Notes: generated from the letters alone by a model not told the origin. 64,000 bases of DNA from Granulicatella adiacens ATCC 49175 (GCF_025150565.1 NZ_CP102283.1:1550001-1614000), one strand, 5' to 3'. Counted from the stretch's first letter, positions 1 to 10,440 are shown. Translations and numbers: made by a program.

Positions 1-927
1 AAAGCAACATCTTTCCCGATGAATTTATCAACTCACAGAATGTTAAAGTTGCTCTTAGTTACGAATTTATATCGAATCAAGTTTGGTCATTTCCTGGAAG
101 TTGAGAAAGATTCTTTTAATAATCAATTGTTGGAATTTTTAATGCAGGAAGATGAAATGGAAGATATTGTCAAAAAATTTGAAACAGAATACAATATCTC
201 TTTAACAAAAGAAGTAATAGGTCAATTGTTTGTATCTTATTTTCAAAAAATGTTTTTCATAGACGAAAAAGTATTTCTGAAGTATACAAAAACGGACATC
301 TACGTAAAGAAATCATATCATTTGTTGGGGGATTTAGTTGATCAGGTATCAAAAGAGTATAATATTAAAGTAGACAATAAGGATAATCTTATTTGGCATC
401 TTCATAATACGGCACATCTTCATCGCCAAGAATTATCTACAGAGTTTATCCTATTTGATCAAAAAGGCAATACAATCAAGAACTTTCAAAATATTTTTCC
501 TCGATTTGTTTCCGATTTAAAAGAAGGGATTCTGCATTACTTACAGACTTTGGATATTGATAGTAGTTCAATGAAAGTCAATCATTTGGCCTATACGTTT
601 ATCACCCATAGCAAACACCTAGTGCTAAATCTTTTACAAAATCAACCCAAATTAAAAGTTTTGGTTATGAGTAATTTTGATCAGTATCATGCAAAATCAG
701 TAGCGGAAACTCTTTCTTATTATTGTAGTAACAATTTTGAACTTGAAGTTTGGAATGAATTAGAATTATCCATTGATTCTTTAAAAGAATCACCGTATGA
801 TATTATTATTTCTAATTTTATTATTCCTCCTATTGAAAATAAGAGACTGATTTATTGCAATAATATTAATACAGTCGCTCTAATCTCCTTACTTAACGCG
901 ATGATGTTTATTCGATTAGACGATTAA
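1..927 (+). CDS. Mga/AtxA-family transcriptional regulator, 5' end outside the window
   Basis: The frame is open from base 1, so the first internal ATG (base 19) is unlikely to be the start. About 308 residues are visible, against roughly 500 for Mga-type regulators, so the DNA-binding N-terminal half should lie to the left. The visible part resembles the PRD-like and EIIB-like C-terminal regions of Mga/AtxA proteins: an alpha-helical section containing HLHNTAHLHRQELS and a phrase FDQKGNTIKNFQNIFPRF, then an alpha/beta section (LKVLVMSNFDQYHAKSVAETL) like an EIIB fold. Proteins of this family activate surface or virulence genes, often in response to sugar-phosphotransferase signals. The target here is unknown. 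The gene faces the opposite way from nearly everything to its right. Confidence 0.7.
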   Translation, partial: KATSFPMNLSTHRMLKLLLVTNLYRIKFGHFLEVEKDSFNNQLLEFLMQEDEMEDIVKKFETEYNISLTKEVIGQLFVSYFQKMFFIDEKVFLKYTKTDIYVKKSYHLLGDLVDQVSKEYNIKVDNKDNLIWHLHNTAHLHRQELSTEFILFDQKGNTIKNFQNIFPRFVSDLKEGILHYLQTLDIDSSSMKVNHLAYTFITHSKHLVLNLLQNQPKLKVLVMSNFDQYHAKSVAETLSYYCSNNFELEVWNELELSIDSLKESPYDIIISNFIIPPIENKRLIYCNNINTVALISLLNAMMFIRLDD

Positions 928-1153
928 CTTTGATTATTCTTATAACAAATTAATATCCTCCGGCTAAGTGAAGCGGAGAATGCGGCTTAAAACATAGTAA
1001 AAAAACGAATGAGGTCAACATTTTTATTTTTAATTCTCTTTTCCGTTTTGTTTAGTTTGGTCTAAAGAGATATCTAAAGACTTTTTCACTTTTGAGGTAT
1101 AAAAAAATTGAGAAACATTGATAACTCAACATTTCATTACACTTTCAATTTCA

Positions 1154-1171
1154 CGGAACAAATACGGAACA
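1154..1171. repeat. Short direct repeat CGGAACA next to tRNA-Lys 3' side
   Basis: CGGAACA occurs twice, separated by AATA. It lies in the AT-rich gene-free stretch between the Mga-like gene and the tRNA-Lys terminator. Short direct repeats beside a tRNA 3' end are typical arm sites of site-specific recombinases, but no integrase is visible. The rest of 928-1173 shows only a weak CTCCG/CGGAG hairpin near 958-980. Confidence 0.3.
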
Positions 1172-1173
1172 AT

Positions 1174-1211
1174 ACGCACAAAAAGCCTTGGTTTTCCAAG
1201 GCTTTTTGCGT
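1174..1211. terminator. Bidirectional terminator beside tRNA-Lys
   Basis: A strong hairpin has AAAAAGCCTTGG pairing with CCAAGGCTTTTT across a TTTT loop, plus outer ACGC/GCGT pairs with one bulge. A and T tracts on both flanks let it act for the minus-strand tRNA and for transcripts arriving from the left. Confidence 0.8.
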
Positions 1212-1220
1212 AAAAAAAAT

Positions 1221-1292
1221 GCCCCCTACAGGGCTCGAACCTGTGACCCATAGATTAAGAGTCTACTGCTCTACCAACTGAGCTAAGGAGGC
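1221..1292 (-). tRNA. tRNA-Lys (anticodon CTT)
   Basis: The 72-nt cloverleaf folds completely on the minus strand. The acceptor stem is GCCTCCT with AGGGGGC (one G-T pair), the D arm is GCTC/GAGC, and the anticodon stem GTAGA/TCTAT encloses the loop CTCTTAA, with anticodon CTT reading AAG. The T arm is ACAGG-TTCGAGC-CCTGT. CCA is not encoded. The 3' end faces the gene-poor left side of the window; tRNA 3' ends are common integration sites for mobile elements. Confidence 0.95.
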
Positions 1293-1315
1293 ATTTGTAC
1301 TTAAGGTACTTAATC

Positions 1316-1344
1316 AGTATACTACCATCCCCATTGTAAATCAA
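1316..1344 (-). promoter_or_regulatory. Promoter of tRNA-Lys
   Basis: On the minus strand TTGATT (bases 1344-1339) and TATACT (1321-1316) are separated by exactly 17 bp, about 24 bases upstream of the tRNA 5' end. Confidence 0.6.
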
Positions 1345-1395
1345 GGGGATTTTCCAAAGAAATTCGTATTTCATCAGACAACCGTTTATCAAAAC

Positions 1396-1422
1396 AGCCC
1401 TCTAAATTTTCATTAGAGGGCT
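1396..1422 (-). terminator. Terminator after mazF
   Basis: The hairpin AGCCCTCTAA / TTAGAGGGCT has a 7-nt loop. On the minus strand it is followed by GTTTTG. It sits 4 bases past the mazF stop and probably ends the acpS-alr-mazF transcript. Confidence 0.75.
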
Positions 1423-1426
1423 TTTC

Positions 1427-1777
1427 TTATTCTAATCCCAGACTCACTTTCAGTCCTTCGTTAATGGTGTTCATAAAATCCGCATCCACTTGCGTAATTT
1501 TCTCAAGAATTCGAGCCTTATCAATCGTACGCAATTGTTCAAGTAAGACAACAGAGTCCCGTTCGAACCCAAATTGATCTTTTTTGATTTCAATATGCGT
1601 TGGAATGTTAGCTTTTGTATTCTTTGCTGTGATTGCTGCCACAATAACAGTTGTGCTAAAGTGATTCCCAACATCATTTTGAATAATGAGAACGGGGCGT
1701 TTTCCTCCCTGCTCACTACCAATCACTGGAGACAAATCCGCTAAAAAGACATCTCCTCTTAAAATTTTATCAACCAT
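1427..1777 (-). CDS. mazF: MazF/PemK-type mRNA interferase (NdoA-like), no antitoxin gene beside it
   Basis: This 116-residue protein has the MazF/NdoA hallmarks: N-terminal [29 protein letters not shown], a central [10 protein letters not shown] strand, and [15 protein letters not shown], which carries the conserved arginine and acid of the RNA-binding face. The family cleaves single-stranded mRNA at short motifs and arrests growth. The start codon lies inside the end of alr (8-nt overlap) with AAGGGAG upstream, so the two are co-translated. In Bacillus and Staphylococcus an antitoxin gene (ndoAI/mazE) separates alr from the toxin; here there is no room for one. The control partner must be elsewhere, or the protein has another role. 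Confidence 0.9.
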   Translation of the reverse strand: MVDKILRGDVFLADLSPVIGSEQGGKRPVLIIQNDVGNHFSTTVIVAAITAKNTKANIPTHIEIKKDQFGFERDSVVLLEQLRTIDKARILEKITQVDADFMNTINEGLKVSLGLE

Positions 1778-2885
1778 TGATATACTCCCTTTTCACACGA
1801 TCAGAGATCATACAAATGACTTCATAAGCAATTGTATCTGCACGTTTAGCTAATTCAATTGCTGTAATTTCCTCTTCTTTGTTTTTTCCTAGAAGAGTCA
1901 CCTTTGTGCCGACAGGATATTCATGAGGCAGTCGAACCATACATTGATCCATACACACTCTTCCAATAATAGGACAGCGAACACCATCTACAATGACCTC
2001 TCCTTTATTGTAGGCACGTATATACCCATCTGCATATCCTATTGGTAAAGTAGCCACCCATTGAGGCTCTTTAGCTTTATAGGTGGCACCGTAGCTCACC
2101 GTATCCCCTATTTCCAATTTCTTCACCTTGACCATCTCGGTTTCCCATTGCAGGGCTGGGGTTAGAAGTTCTTCATCTTCAACGCATAAGTCTCCATTAG
2201 AAGGATTAATGCCATACAAGCCGATGCCATAACGAATAATATCACTATCTCCGGCACTATGCCAAATTGCATAAGCCGAATTCGAGCAATGAATGTGAGG
2301 AGGTCTTTCTTCCAACTCTCCAATCATACCATTGAATTTTTCTTCTTGTTTTGTTAAATGTGCGGTGTCTTCTTCATCTGCTGTTGCAAAATGGGTAAAC
2401 ATTGCTTCGAACTCGAATGGTCCGTTTCGTAAAACAGCCTCAACTTCCGTTAATTCTTTTTCGTTAACGACGCCAATACGACCCATTCCCGAATCTACAG
2501 CAACATGTACTTTTAAGGGTATCTCCTTTAATAGTGGCGCAGCTTGCAGGAGCCATTCTACAGAGTCGACCGCAGCAGTAATGTGATTACTTGCTAATAG
2601 TGGCGCATCTTCAACTCGGCTTAATCCAAGTATTAAGACAGGTTCCATAATTCCTGCTTCTCTTAAAGCCAAAGCCTCATCTACATTTGCGACACAAAAT
2701 CCCTGAACCCCTGCTTCTAAAGCAGCCTTAGCAACAGGAATCATACCATGCCCATATGCATTTGCCTTTACAACTGCATAGACTTGTTTGGAGGGGTTTA
2801 ATTTAGACTTTAGTTTAGAAATATTCTGTTTAATAATTGATAAATCCACTACAACTCTCGTGTTTCGATGGATCGCTTCTAACAT
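1770..2885 (-). CDS. alr: Alanine racemase
   Basis: This is a 371-residue PLP enzyme of fold type III that interconverts L- and D-alanine for peptidoglycan and teichoic-acid alanylation. The PLP lysine is K40 in [10 protein letters not shown]; downstream are [21 protein letters not shown] and the second-domain catalytic tyrosine in [10 protein letters not shown], followed by [16 protein letters not shown]. Length is normal. It lies 18 bases after acpS and overlaps mazF, giving the acpS-alr-mazF order common in Firmicutes. The D-Ala-D-Ala ligase and MurF that use its product are encoded at 42.8-45.2 kb. Confidence 0.97.
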   Translation of the reverse strand: MLEAIHRNTRVVVDLSIIKQNISKLKSKLNPSKQVYAVVKANAYGHGMIPVAKAALEAGVQGFCVANVDEALALREAGIMEPVLILGLSRVEDAPLLASNHITAAVDSVEWLLQAAPLLKEIPLKVHVAVDSGMGRIGVVNEKELTEVEAVLRNGPFEFEAMFTHFATADEEDTAHLTKQEEKFNGMIGELEERPPHIHCSNSAYAIWHSAGDSDIIRYGIGLYGINPSNGDLCVEDEELLTPALQWETEMVKVKKLEIGDTVSYGATYKAKEPQWVATLPIGYADGYIRAYNKGEVIVDGVRCPIIGRVCMDQCMVRLPHEYPVGTKVTLLGKNKEEEITAIELAKRADTIAYEVICMISDRVKREYING

Positions 2886-2903
2886 GATGATTCATTCCTT
2901 TTT

Positions 2904-3263
2904 TTAATTGGATTCAAGTACGACAACGGCATAGGCATCATGACTCGTATGCGTAATCGATATCCACGTTTGATGAGAATAGCGTTCACATACAAGAACT
3001 GGTTTTCCTGTGGCATCATTCAATACTTCAATATCTTGAAATGAAACATGCTGTCCAATTCCAGTCCCAAGTGCTTTAGCATAAGCTTCTTTAGCTGCAA
3101 ATCGTCCCGCAAGGAATTCCACTTTCCGTTTAAAAGGGAGCGTATGATATTTTTCCAACTCTTTTGGTGTTAACACTTTTCCCAAAAAAGATTTAGGTTC
3201 TGCTACGATTTTTTCAATGCGTGACAATTCTACCGCGTCCATACCAAGTCCCTTAATCGCCAT
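2904..3263 (-). CDS. acpS: Holo-[acyl-carrier-protein] synthase
   Basis: This 119-residue AcpS transfers 4'-phosphopantetheine from CoA to the serine of acyl carrier protein. It starts IKGLGMDAVELSRIEKI, with the Mg-binding Asp, and contains FLAGRFAAKEAYAKALGTGIG, with the second metal-binding Glu, and SITHTSHDAYAVV. I chose the ATG at 3263 because GAAGGAG sits about 10 bases upstream and the protein then matches family length; an in-frame ATG 30 bases earlier would place this Shine-Dalgarno inside the gene. First gene of the acpS-alr-mazF operon. Confidence 0.95.
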   Translation of the reverse strand: MAIKGLGMDAVELSRIEKIVAEPKSFLGKVLTPKELEKYHTLPFKRKVEFLAGRFAAKEAYAKALGTGIGQHVSFQDIEVLNDATGKPVLVCERYSHQTWISITHTSHDAYAVVVLESN

Positions 3264-3343
3264 CCGTTTGTCGTCTCCTTCATTATGATTCATTCCTATA
3301 TTTTAACAAATTTACCATCATTTGTCAGAAATTTGAACAATTC

Positions 3344-3907
3344 CTAAGAATTCCATAACCCTGACCACAAGACCACTTCACCGGTTTTAAGAGAAGACTG
3401 TACATCAATAATGCGCTGATTACTGCTTCCCCTAAATTGCAAGGTCAAATCTTTTTTAGCGAGTTCAAATCGTCCATCCACCAAAATATCAATCAAGCTT
3501 AATAATTCTAACTTATCTTCTGTTTCTTGCATCAGCTCTTCCCAAGTATATCCTGTCCAAGACCAAATATCCTTGGTATTTCCATAAGCTTTCCGTAACG
3601 CTTTGACTAAAGACAGACAAACGCCTGTATTCAAAAAAGGTTCTCCACCTAGAAGCGTCAACCCTTGGCAATAAGAAGCTCCAACATCTGAAACAATTTG
3701 CTCTTCTAACTCTTTCGTATATTGTATTCCGTAATTAAAATTTTGAGCGATTACATTATAGCAGCCTTCACAGGCAAAGAGGCAGCCACTCACATACAGT
3801 GAACAGCGTACCCCTTCCCCATCTACAAAATTATACGGTTTGTAACTGGCAATTTTTCCTTTAGAATATTGCTCACTCGTCCACTCCTTTGGTTTTGGAT
3901 TATTCAT
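3344..3907 (-). CDS. nrdG: Anaerobic ribonucleotide reductase activating protein (radical SAM)
   Basis: This 187-residue radical-SAM activase generates the glycyl radical on NrdD. The 4Fe-4S cluster ligands are C42, C46 and C49 in GCLFACEGC (CxxxCxxC); LTLLGGEPFLN is the SAM-binding GGE motif, and WSWTGYTWEEL follows. Its start overlaps the end of nrdD by 8 nt, with AGGAG in the nrdD tail as ribosome-binding site, so the two are coupled. The last residues end in LWNS with no obvious terminator in the 80 bases before acpS. Confidence 0.96.
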   Translation of the reverse strand: MNNPKPKEWTSEQYSKGKIASYKPYNFVDGEGVRCSLYVSGCLFACEGCYNVIAQNFNYGIQYTKELEEQIVSDVGASYCQGLTLLGGEPFLNTGVCLSLVKALRKAYGNTKDIWSWTGYTWEELMQETEDKLELLSLIDILVDGRFELAKKDLTLQFRGSSNQRIIDVQSSLKTGEVVLWSGLWNS

Positions 3908-6098
3908 CCTCCATCACTCCTAAAGCGTAACGTTCTTTCAGTTTCGGCATATGTTTTACACGAGAAGAAATTTCCACATGACGTCCATGAACCATTGGAC
4001 GCGCTTGAGGGTTTCCAAGGTATCCGCAAGTTCGTTTTACGACATCACACGTTTGTGGATCATGGTTTTTACATTGCGGACATTCAAATCCTTTAGCAGT
4101 TGGCGTAAATTCACCATCGTATCCACATTTATAACAATGATCAATTGGAGTATTCGTTCCAAGATATCCCACTCTATCATATGCATAGTCCCATACGGCT
4201 TCTAAAGCTTTTGGATTTTGTCGAAGAACAGGATACTCACAGTAGTGAATAAATCCGCCCGAAGAAAATACTGGATAATCTTTTTCAAAATCAATTTTTT
4301 CAAATGGTGTTGGATTTTTACGTACATCGTAATGGAAGCTATTCGTATAATACTCTTTCTCCGTAATATCCGGTACCAAACCAAATTTTTCGATATCGAG
4401 TTTGCAGAAACGATCAGTCAAGCTTTCACTTGGAGTCGCATAAACACTGAAATGATAACCGTATTCGTCACCCCATGCATCCGTATGCGCCTTCAACGCT
4501 TTTACAATCTCTAGAGTAAATTCCTTCGCCTCTGGGTTTGTTTCCCAGTTTGGACCAAAGAATGCTGTTGCCGCTTCATAAAGTCCAATATATCCTAAAG
4601 AAACAGTTGCACGACGATTTCTAAAGAGAAGATCCACTTCTTCCCCATCCTTCAACCGTTGTCCAAACGCTCCATAATGATACAACACAGGCGCATTATC
4701 TCTTTGCGCTTCCTTACAGCGTTCAACGCGGTACGTTAATGCATCCTTACAAATTGCTAGTTTCTCTTCGAAAATTTCCCAGAATTTATCAATTGAGCCT
4801 TCCGCTTCTAGCGCAATTCGAGGAATATTCAAAGTAACAACCCCTAAATTCATTCGACCATCGTTCACTTCTTGCCCATTTTCATCCTTCCATCCTTGTA
4901 AGAACGAACGGCATCCCATCGGCACTTTAAAACTACCGGTTAATCGAACGATTTGATCATAGTTTAATACATCTGGATACATTCTTTTTGTTGCACATTC
5001 TAATGCTAACTGTTTTACATCATAGTTTGGATCGGTTTCTTCTAAGTTCACTCCACGTTTTAGCGTGAATACTAATTTAGGGAAAATTGCTGTTCTCTTT
5101 TCTTTGCCAATCCCTTCCATTCTCACTTGCAGGATTGCTTTTTGAATACAACGTTCAAAGCGACTCGTTCCAAGTCCAAATCCCAAAGTTGTAAAAGGGG
5201 TTTGGCCTTGAGAAGTATAGAGTGTATTGATTTCATATTCTAATGACTGCATCGCATCATAAATATCTTTTTCCGTTTTTTTCATTGCAAAAGCTTCTTG
5301 ACGGTCCGCTCCATCAATCCAATCTTTTGCATCTGCCAAATGTTTTTGATAGTTTAATTCCGCATAAGGGGCCAATAATTCATCAACACGATTGGCTGAA
5401 CATCCTCCATATTGGCTACTTGCGACATTCGCAATGATTTGAGCCATTTGAGCAGTTGCTGTTTGAATCGATTTTGGAGATTCTACCTCGGCATTTCCAA
5501 TCTTGAATCCAAGTCCTAACATATGTTCAAAATCAATTAAGCAACAATTGGTCAGTGGCATATATGGATGATAGTCTAAATCATGATAATGAATATCCCC
5601 TTTTAAATGCGCATTGGCAACATGAGGGGGTAATAGTTTTAAACCAATAATTTTTCCAACTGTACCCGCCGTTAGATCCCTTTGCGTATTAAAAACTTTA
5701 CTATCCTTATTCGCATTTTCATTAACCACACTTGCATCTTTATTCGTTAATCGAGATAGTGCCCATTGGAAATCCAGTTGATTTTTTCTACGTAAATCAC
5801 GATCCACTCTGTATGAAATATATGCTTGTGCTAATTCAGATTCCCCATCTTCAATTAAAAAATGTTCAATAATACTTTGAATTTCATAAATTTGAATAGT
5901 CTCACTAAATCTTCTAGAAATTTCTTGGAGAACTTCGTCTACGATTCGATTCAATTCCGCTTCTCTTTTAGCATCCATCTCTCCATTTAACTCTGTCTCT
6001 GCTTTAAAGATTGCTCGTTCGATTTTCTCCTTTTGAAATTCAACTTCCCGACCATCTCTTTTAGTGACTAATAAGGTCTTCAATTCTTGTACACACAT
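3900..6098 (-). CDS. nrdD: Anaerobic ribonucleoside-triphosphate reductase (class III)
   Basis: This glycyl-radical enzyme makes dNTPs without oxygen. The N-terminal ATP-cone (VTKRDGREVEFQKEKIERAI) is followed by the barrel with NCCLIDFEHML and SSQYGGCSANRVDELL. A C-terminal zinc ribbon (CYKCGYDGEF ... CPQC) precedes the glycyl-radical loop RTCGYLGNPQARP. The frame could begin at GTG 6101, but GAGGAGGG stands 6 bases before the ATG at 6098 and only 3 before the GTG, so I use the ATG (732 residues). It forms an operon with nrdG and is probably controlled by the NrdR-type boxes upstream. Confidence 0.97.
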   Translation of the reverse strand: MCVQELKTLLVTKRDGREVEFQKEKIERAIFKAETELNGEMDAKREAELNRIVDEVLQEISRRFSETIQIYEIQSIIEHFLIEDGESELAQAYISYRVDRDLRRKNQLDFQWALSRLTNKDASVVNENANKDSKVFNTQRDLTAGTVGKIIGLKLLPPHVANAHLKGDIHYHDLDYHPYMPLTNCCLIDFEHMLGLGFKIGNAEVESPKSIQTATAQMAQIIANVASSQYGGCSANRVDELLAPYAELNYQKHLADAKDWIDGADRQEAFAMKKTEKDIYDAMQSLEYEINTLYTSQGQTPFTTLGFGLGTSRFERCIQKAILQVRMEGIGKEKRTAIFPKLVFTLKRGVNLEETDPNYDVKQLALECATKRMYPDVLNYDQIVRLTGSFKVPMGCRSFLQGWKDENGQEVNDGRMNLGVVTLNIPRIALEAEGSIDKFWEIFEEKLAICKDALTYRVERCKEAQRDNAPVLYHYGAFGQRLKDGEEVDLLFRNRRATVSLGYIGLYEAATAFFGPNWETNPEAKEFTLEIVKALKAHTDAWGDEYGYHFSVYATPSESLTDRFCKLDIEKFGLVPDITEKEYYTNSFHYDVRKNPTPFEKIDFEKDYPVFSSGGFIHYCEYPVLRQNPKALEAVWDYAYDRVGYLGTNTPIDHCYKCGYDGEFTPTAKGFECPQCKNHDPQTCDVVKRTCGYLGNPQARPMVHGRHVEISSRVKHMPKLKERYALGVMEDE

Positions 6099-6160
6099 CA
6101 CAATCCCTCCTCAAAACTCTCGAATCTATTTTATCATGCTGAATTTAAAAATCAACCCCT

Positions 6161-6210
6161 AAAACACAATATATTGTGTTTTGAATCGTTATAATTTATA
6201 TATATAGTTT
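6161..6210 (-). promoter_or_regulatory. Paired NrdR-type boxes upstream of nrdD
   Basis: Bases 6164-6179 read ACACAATATATTGTGT, a perfect match to the NrdR box pattern, inside a perfect 22-bp palindrome (6161-6182). A weaker AT-rich match (TTTATATATATAGTTT, 6195-6210) starts exactly 31 bp further upstream, and paired boxes about three helical turns apart are the normal NrdR arrangement. NrdR is the ATP/dATP-sensing repressor of ribonucleotide reductase genes. The nrdR gene is not in the window. Confidence 0.75.
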
Positions 6211-6227
6211 TTAATGGTGCAAAAAAA

Positions 6228-6252
6228 CCTCTTCAGTTCTCTTCTGAAGAGG
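6228..6252 (-). terminator. Terminator upstream of the nrdD control region
   Basis: CCTCTTCAG pairs with CTGAAGAGG, followed on the minus strand by seven T residues. It terminates the kinase-like gene at 6261, whose stop is only 8 bases away, and insulates nrdD. Confidence 0.8.
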
Positions 6253-6260
6253 CTTTGTTT

Positions 6261-7376
6261 TTATTTCATATTTTGGACGGCTTGAACCATTTGGTCCCAA
6301 CTATTTTCCATATCTTGTACTAATTTTAATTGTGTACGTGCTCGGTCCAGATTTTGTCCTGGACGACTGGTTTGGTAGTAGACATCGCCATTGATGTAGT
6401 CCGTCAAGAAACGAATCCCTTGTTCTAACGTGATTACACGTGCCCCCCAAGGTAAGTATTCGAGTTCAGCTTCGGTTAAGATTCCGCTTGTTCCTTCGAT
6501 AAAGCCTTTCACATATGTTTCGTATAAGTCGAAATCAAAGTTCACTTTTGATAAATCCGGTTCGTCCTCGGCACAATCGTTCGCTCCAAAACGAATAGAA
6601 TCCCCAAAATCAAATAATACTAACCCTGGCATTACGGTATCTAAATCCACAATACATAGTGGCTCTTTCGTTTGGCTATCGAACATAATATTATTTAATT
6701 TTGTATCATTATGCGTTACTCGAAGTGGCAATACGCCTTCATCTAACAAATCATATAGTAAGAAGCAATCAGCCTTACGACTTTGGATAAAGTCGATCTC
6801 TGCTTGAACCTCTTTTACTCTTCCTATACGATCTTCTCGGATTGCTTCTTCTAATTGGCGATAACGATTTCGAGTATCGTGGAATTGTGGAATCACTTCT
6901 ACTAACTGGCTTGCATCGAAGTCATTTAAATCATAAGCAAATCGTCCAAATGCTTTTGCAGTAATATAAAATTGTTGCGGATTTTCTACTTTATCTAATG
7001 AATAACTGTTTTCCACTGAATCATAAATTCGCCAGTAAGATCCATTATCCAAGTTTGCCGTTAAATGCCCCTCTTTGGTGCGAATTACACGTAGCGTTTC
7101 ACGAGAAGCGTCGCGTCCTTCTGCTTCATATTTTTCACGCAGATAGCTTGTTACTTTCTCGATATTTTCCATTAATCCACGTACATTTGGAAAAATATGA
7201 TGATTAATCGCTTGCAATACATATTGCTTTTCTTTATTTTCTTGTGTATGAGTGATTTGATAAGTTTTGTTAATTAATCCATTCCCTAAAGGCTGAATAT
7301 CAACTAGCTCCCCTGGTAGTTCATAATATTCATACGCCACTTTGGCATCCTTTAATGGATTTTCTACTACTGTCAT
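6261..7376 (-). CDS. Aminoglycoside-phosphotransferase-fold sugar kinase, NahK-like
   Basis: This 371-residue protein of the APH/choline-kinase fold has a nucleotide loop PLGNGLINKTYQI near the start, the catalytic motif LRVTHNDTKLNNIMFD, and the metal-binding CIVDLDTVMPGLVLFDFGDSIRFGAN. That wording closely matches N-acetylhexosamine 1-kinases (NahK/LnpB), which phosphorylate GlcNAc or GalNAc at C1 in mucin-glycan salvage. Substrate assignment rests on motif similarity only. The gene is monocistronic: 260 bases separate it from the next gene upstream, and it ends in its own terminator. That upstream gap (7377-7638) shows no clear element. Confidence 0.7.
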   Translation of the reverse strand: MTVVENPLKDAKVAYEYYELPGELVDIQPLGNGLINKTYQITHTQENKEKQYVLQAINHHIFPNVRGLMENIEKVTSYLREKYEAEGRDASRETLRVIRTKEGHLTANLDNGSYWRIYDSVENSYSLDKVENPQQFYITAKAFGRFAYDLNDFDASQLVEVIPQFHDTRNRYRQLEEAIREDRIGRVKEVQAEIDFIQSRKADCFLLYDLLDEGVLPLRVTHNDTKLNNIMFDSQTKEPLCIVDLDTVMPGLVLFDFGDSIRFGANDCAEDEPDLSKVNFDFDLYETYVKGFIEGTSGILTEAELEYLPWGARVITLEQGIRFLTDYINGDVYYQTSRPGQNLDRARTQLKLVQDMENSWDQMVQAVQNMK

Positions 7377-7638
7377 TCCTTTTTCTCCTTTAGCAATTTA
7401 CAAATAATACATTCCCATTGTACCGCTTCCAAGAGTAAAAAGGAAGATATAACGCGAAAAAACTTCGATGATTGAAAAGCATTTACAGTTCAAATTAAGT
7501 AGGGGGATTAAACTTGTTTTTCCCCTGGAATGTTCATTTAAAAAGGGAGAAAGACCAAGTGCGTTTAAACTCCCCTGGCCTTACTCCCAAAAGAAACCTG
7601 TTAACTTAGATTTCTTTTTTCTATAAATTGGTCAATGA

Positions 7639-9450
<1,812 letters not shown>

Positions 9451-9470
9451 GAAACCTTAATAAACACTAA

Positions 9471-9486
9471 ATGAAATATTTCACAT
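9471..9486 (-). promoter_or_regulatory. Possible Rex or CRP/FNR-type operator
   Basis: On the minus strand ATGTGAAATATTTCAT contains the perfect inverted repeat TGAAATATTTCA. It resembles the Rex operator (TTGTGAA-N4-TTCACAA) in 12 central positions and could also bind a CRP/FNR-type protein. Redox control would fit a fumarate-reductase-type gene. Confidence 0.4.
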
Positions 9487-9530
9487 AAAAATAATATTTT
9501 TCGTCATAAATATTCGGAAACAGAAATGAC

Positions 9531-9572
9531 AAAAACACCTTCAGTAATCATTATGATACTGAAGGTGTTTTT
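9531..9572. terminator. Bidirectional terminator after clpP
   Basis: AAAAACACCTTCAGTA pairs with TACTGAAGGTGTTTTT across a 10-nt loop, giving A and T tracts on both strands. It lies 9 bases past the clpP stop. Confidence 0.85.
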
Positions 9573-9580
9573 CATTTCGA

Positions 9581-10174
9581 TTATTTCATTTCTTTTGAGC
9601 TTTCCATAATCGCATCAATTAAGCCATATTCTAAGGCTTCTTGTGCAGTCATGTAGTTATCACGATCTGTATCTTTTTCGATACGTGATAATTTTTGGCC
9701 TGTTTGTTTTGCCAAGATTTTATTTAAACGTTCACGTGTTTTCAAGATTTGACGCGCTGCGATTTCGATTTCTGTCGCTTGCCCTTGTGCTCCTCCTAAA
9801 GGTTGGTGGATTAAGATTTCAGCGTTTGGCAATGCGTAACGTTTGCCTTTTGCTCCAGCTGTTAATAGGAATGAACCCATTGACGCTGCCAGCCCCATTG
9901 CGATGGTTTGAACGTCTGCTTTAATGAAGTTCATTGTATCGTAGATGGCTAAACCAGCTGTTACGCTTCCCCCTGGAGAGTTGATATACATATAAATATC
10001 TTTCTCAGGATCTTGTGCATCTAAGAAAAGTAATTGCGCGATAATCGCATTCGCCATGTCATCTTGAATGGGTCCGCTCACCATGATAATACGGTCTTTT
10101 AATAAGCGTGAATAAATGTCATAAGCACGTTCTCCACGTGAAGACTGTTCAATAACTGTTGGAATTAAATTCAT
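9581..10174 (-). CDS. clpP: ATP-dependent Clp protease proteolytic subunit
   Basis: This 197-residue ClpP serine protease forms the tetradecameric chamber fed by Clp ATPases (ClpC lies at the right edge of this window). The catalytic triad is visible: S98 in [10 protein letters not shown]123 in LIHQPLGG and D172 in [17 protein letters not shown] forms the oxyanion region. The N-terminus [24 protein letters not shown] is typical. It is a single gene with its own terminator, controlled by a CtsR-type operator upstream. Confidence 0.98.
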   Translation of the reverse strand: MNLIPTVIEQSSRGERAYDIYSRLLKDRIIMVSGPIQDDMANAIIAQLLFLDAQDPEKDIYMYINSPGGSVTAGLAIYDTMNFIKADVQTIAMGLAASMGSFLLTAGAKGKRYALPNAEILIHQPLGGAQGQATEIEIAARQILKTRERLNKILAKQTGQKLSRIEKDTDRDNYMTAQEALEYGLIDAIMESSKEMK

Positions 10175-10204
10175 ACTACTTCCTCCAAATCTAATATTTG
10201 TTTA

Positions 10205-10234
10205 AGTCTACTGCTATAGTCAATAAAGGTCAAT
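10205..10234 (-). promoter_or_regulatory. clpP promoter with CtsR operator
   Basis: The plus strand of 10218-10234 reads AGTCAATAAAGGTCAAT, two heptads in direct orientation separated by AAA, matching the CtsR consensus (RGTCAAA-NAN-RGTCAAA) apart from the last base of each heptad. It overlaps the -35 TTGACC; a -10 TAGACT follows at 17-bp spacing (10210-10205). CtsR represses class III heat-shock genes. Confidence 0.75.
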
Positions 10235-10245
10235 TTATATGCTTG

Positions 10246-10440
10246 CTAATTAATAAATCTAAAAATCTTATCCCAAATTTCTTTAGAAAAAATATCGAGC
10301 GGATTTTTACCTTCGCCAAGAACTGCATATCCAATCATTAAACCAAGAGCAAACAAGATGATGGCAATGACAAGGAAAACTAAAATACGCAATAAAGCAG
10401 TAAATAGTAAATGTCGACTATTCTTTAATTGTTCTTTCAT
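10246..10440 (-). CDS. EpuA-family small membrane protein
   Basis: This 64-residue protein has one strong transmembrane segment (about residues 11-38) followed by EGKNPLDIFSKEIWDKIFRFI. It matches the EpuA family, often mis-named 'DNA-directed RNA polymerase subunit beta' in databases; nothing in it resembles RpoB. Its ATG overlaps the stop of the Mbl gene by 4 nt, so the two are translationally coupled. Linkage to an actin homologue suggests a cell-envelope job. Confidence 0.75.
   Translation of the reverse strand: MKEQLKNSRHLLFTALLRILVFLVIAIILFALGLMIGYAVLGEGKNPLDIFSKEIWDKIFRFIN

Noticed and set aside
10246-10440. RNA polymerase beta subunit fragment (database name of EpuA-like proteins)
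   Set aside because: The protein is a 64-residue single-helix membrane protein with no similarity to RpoB.
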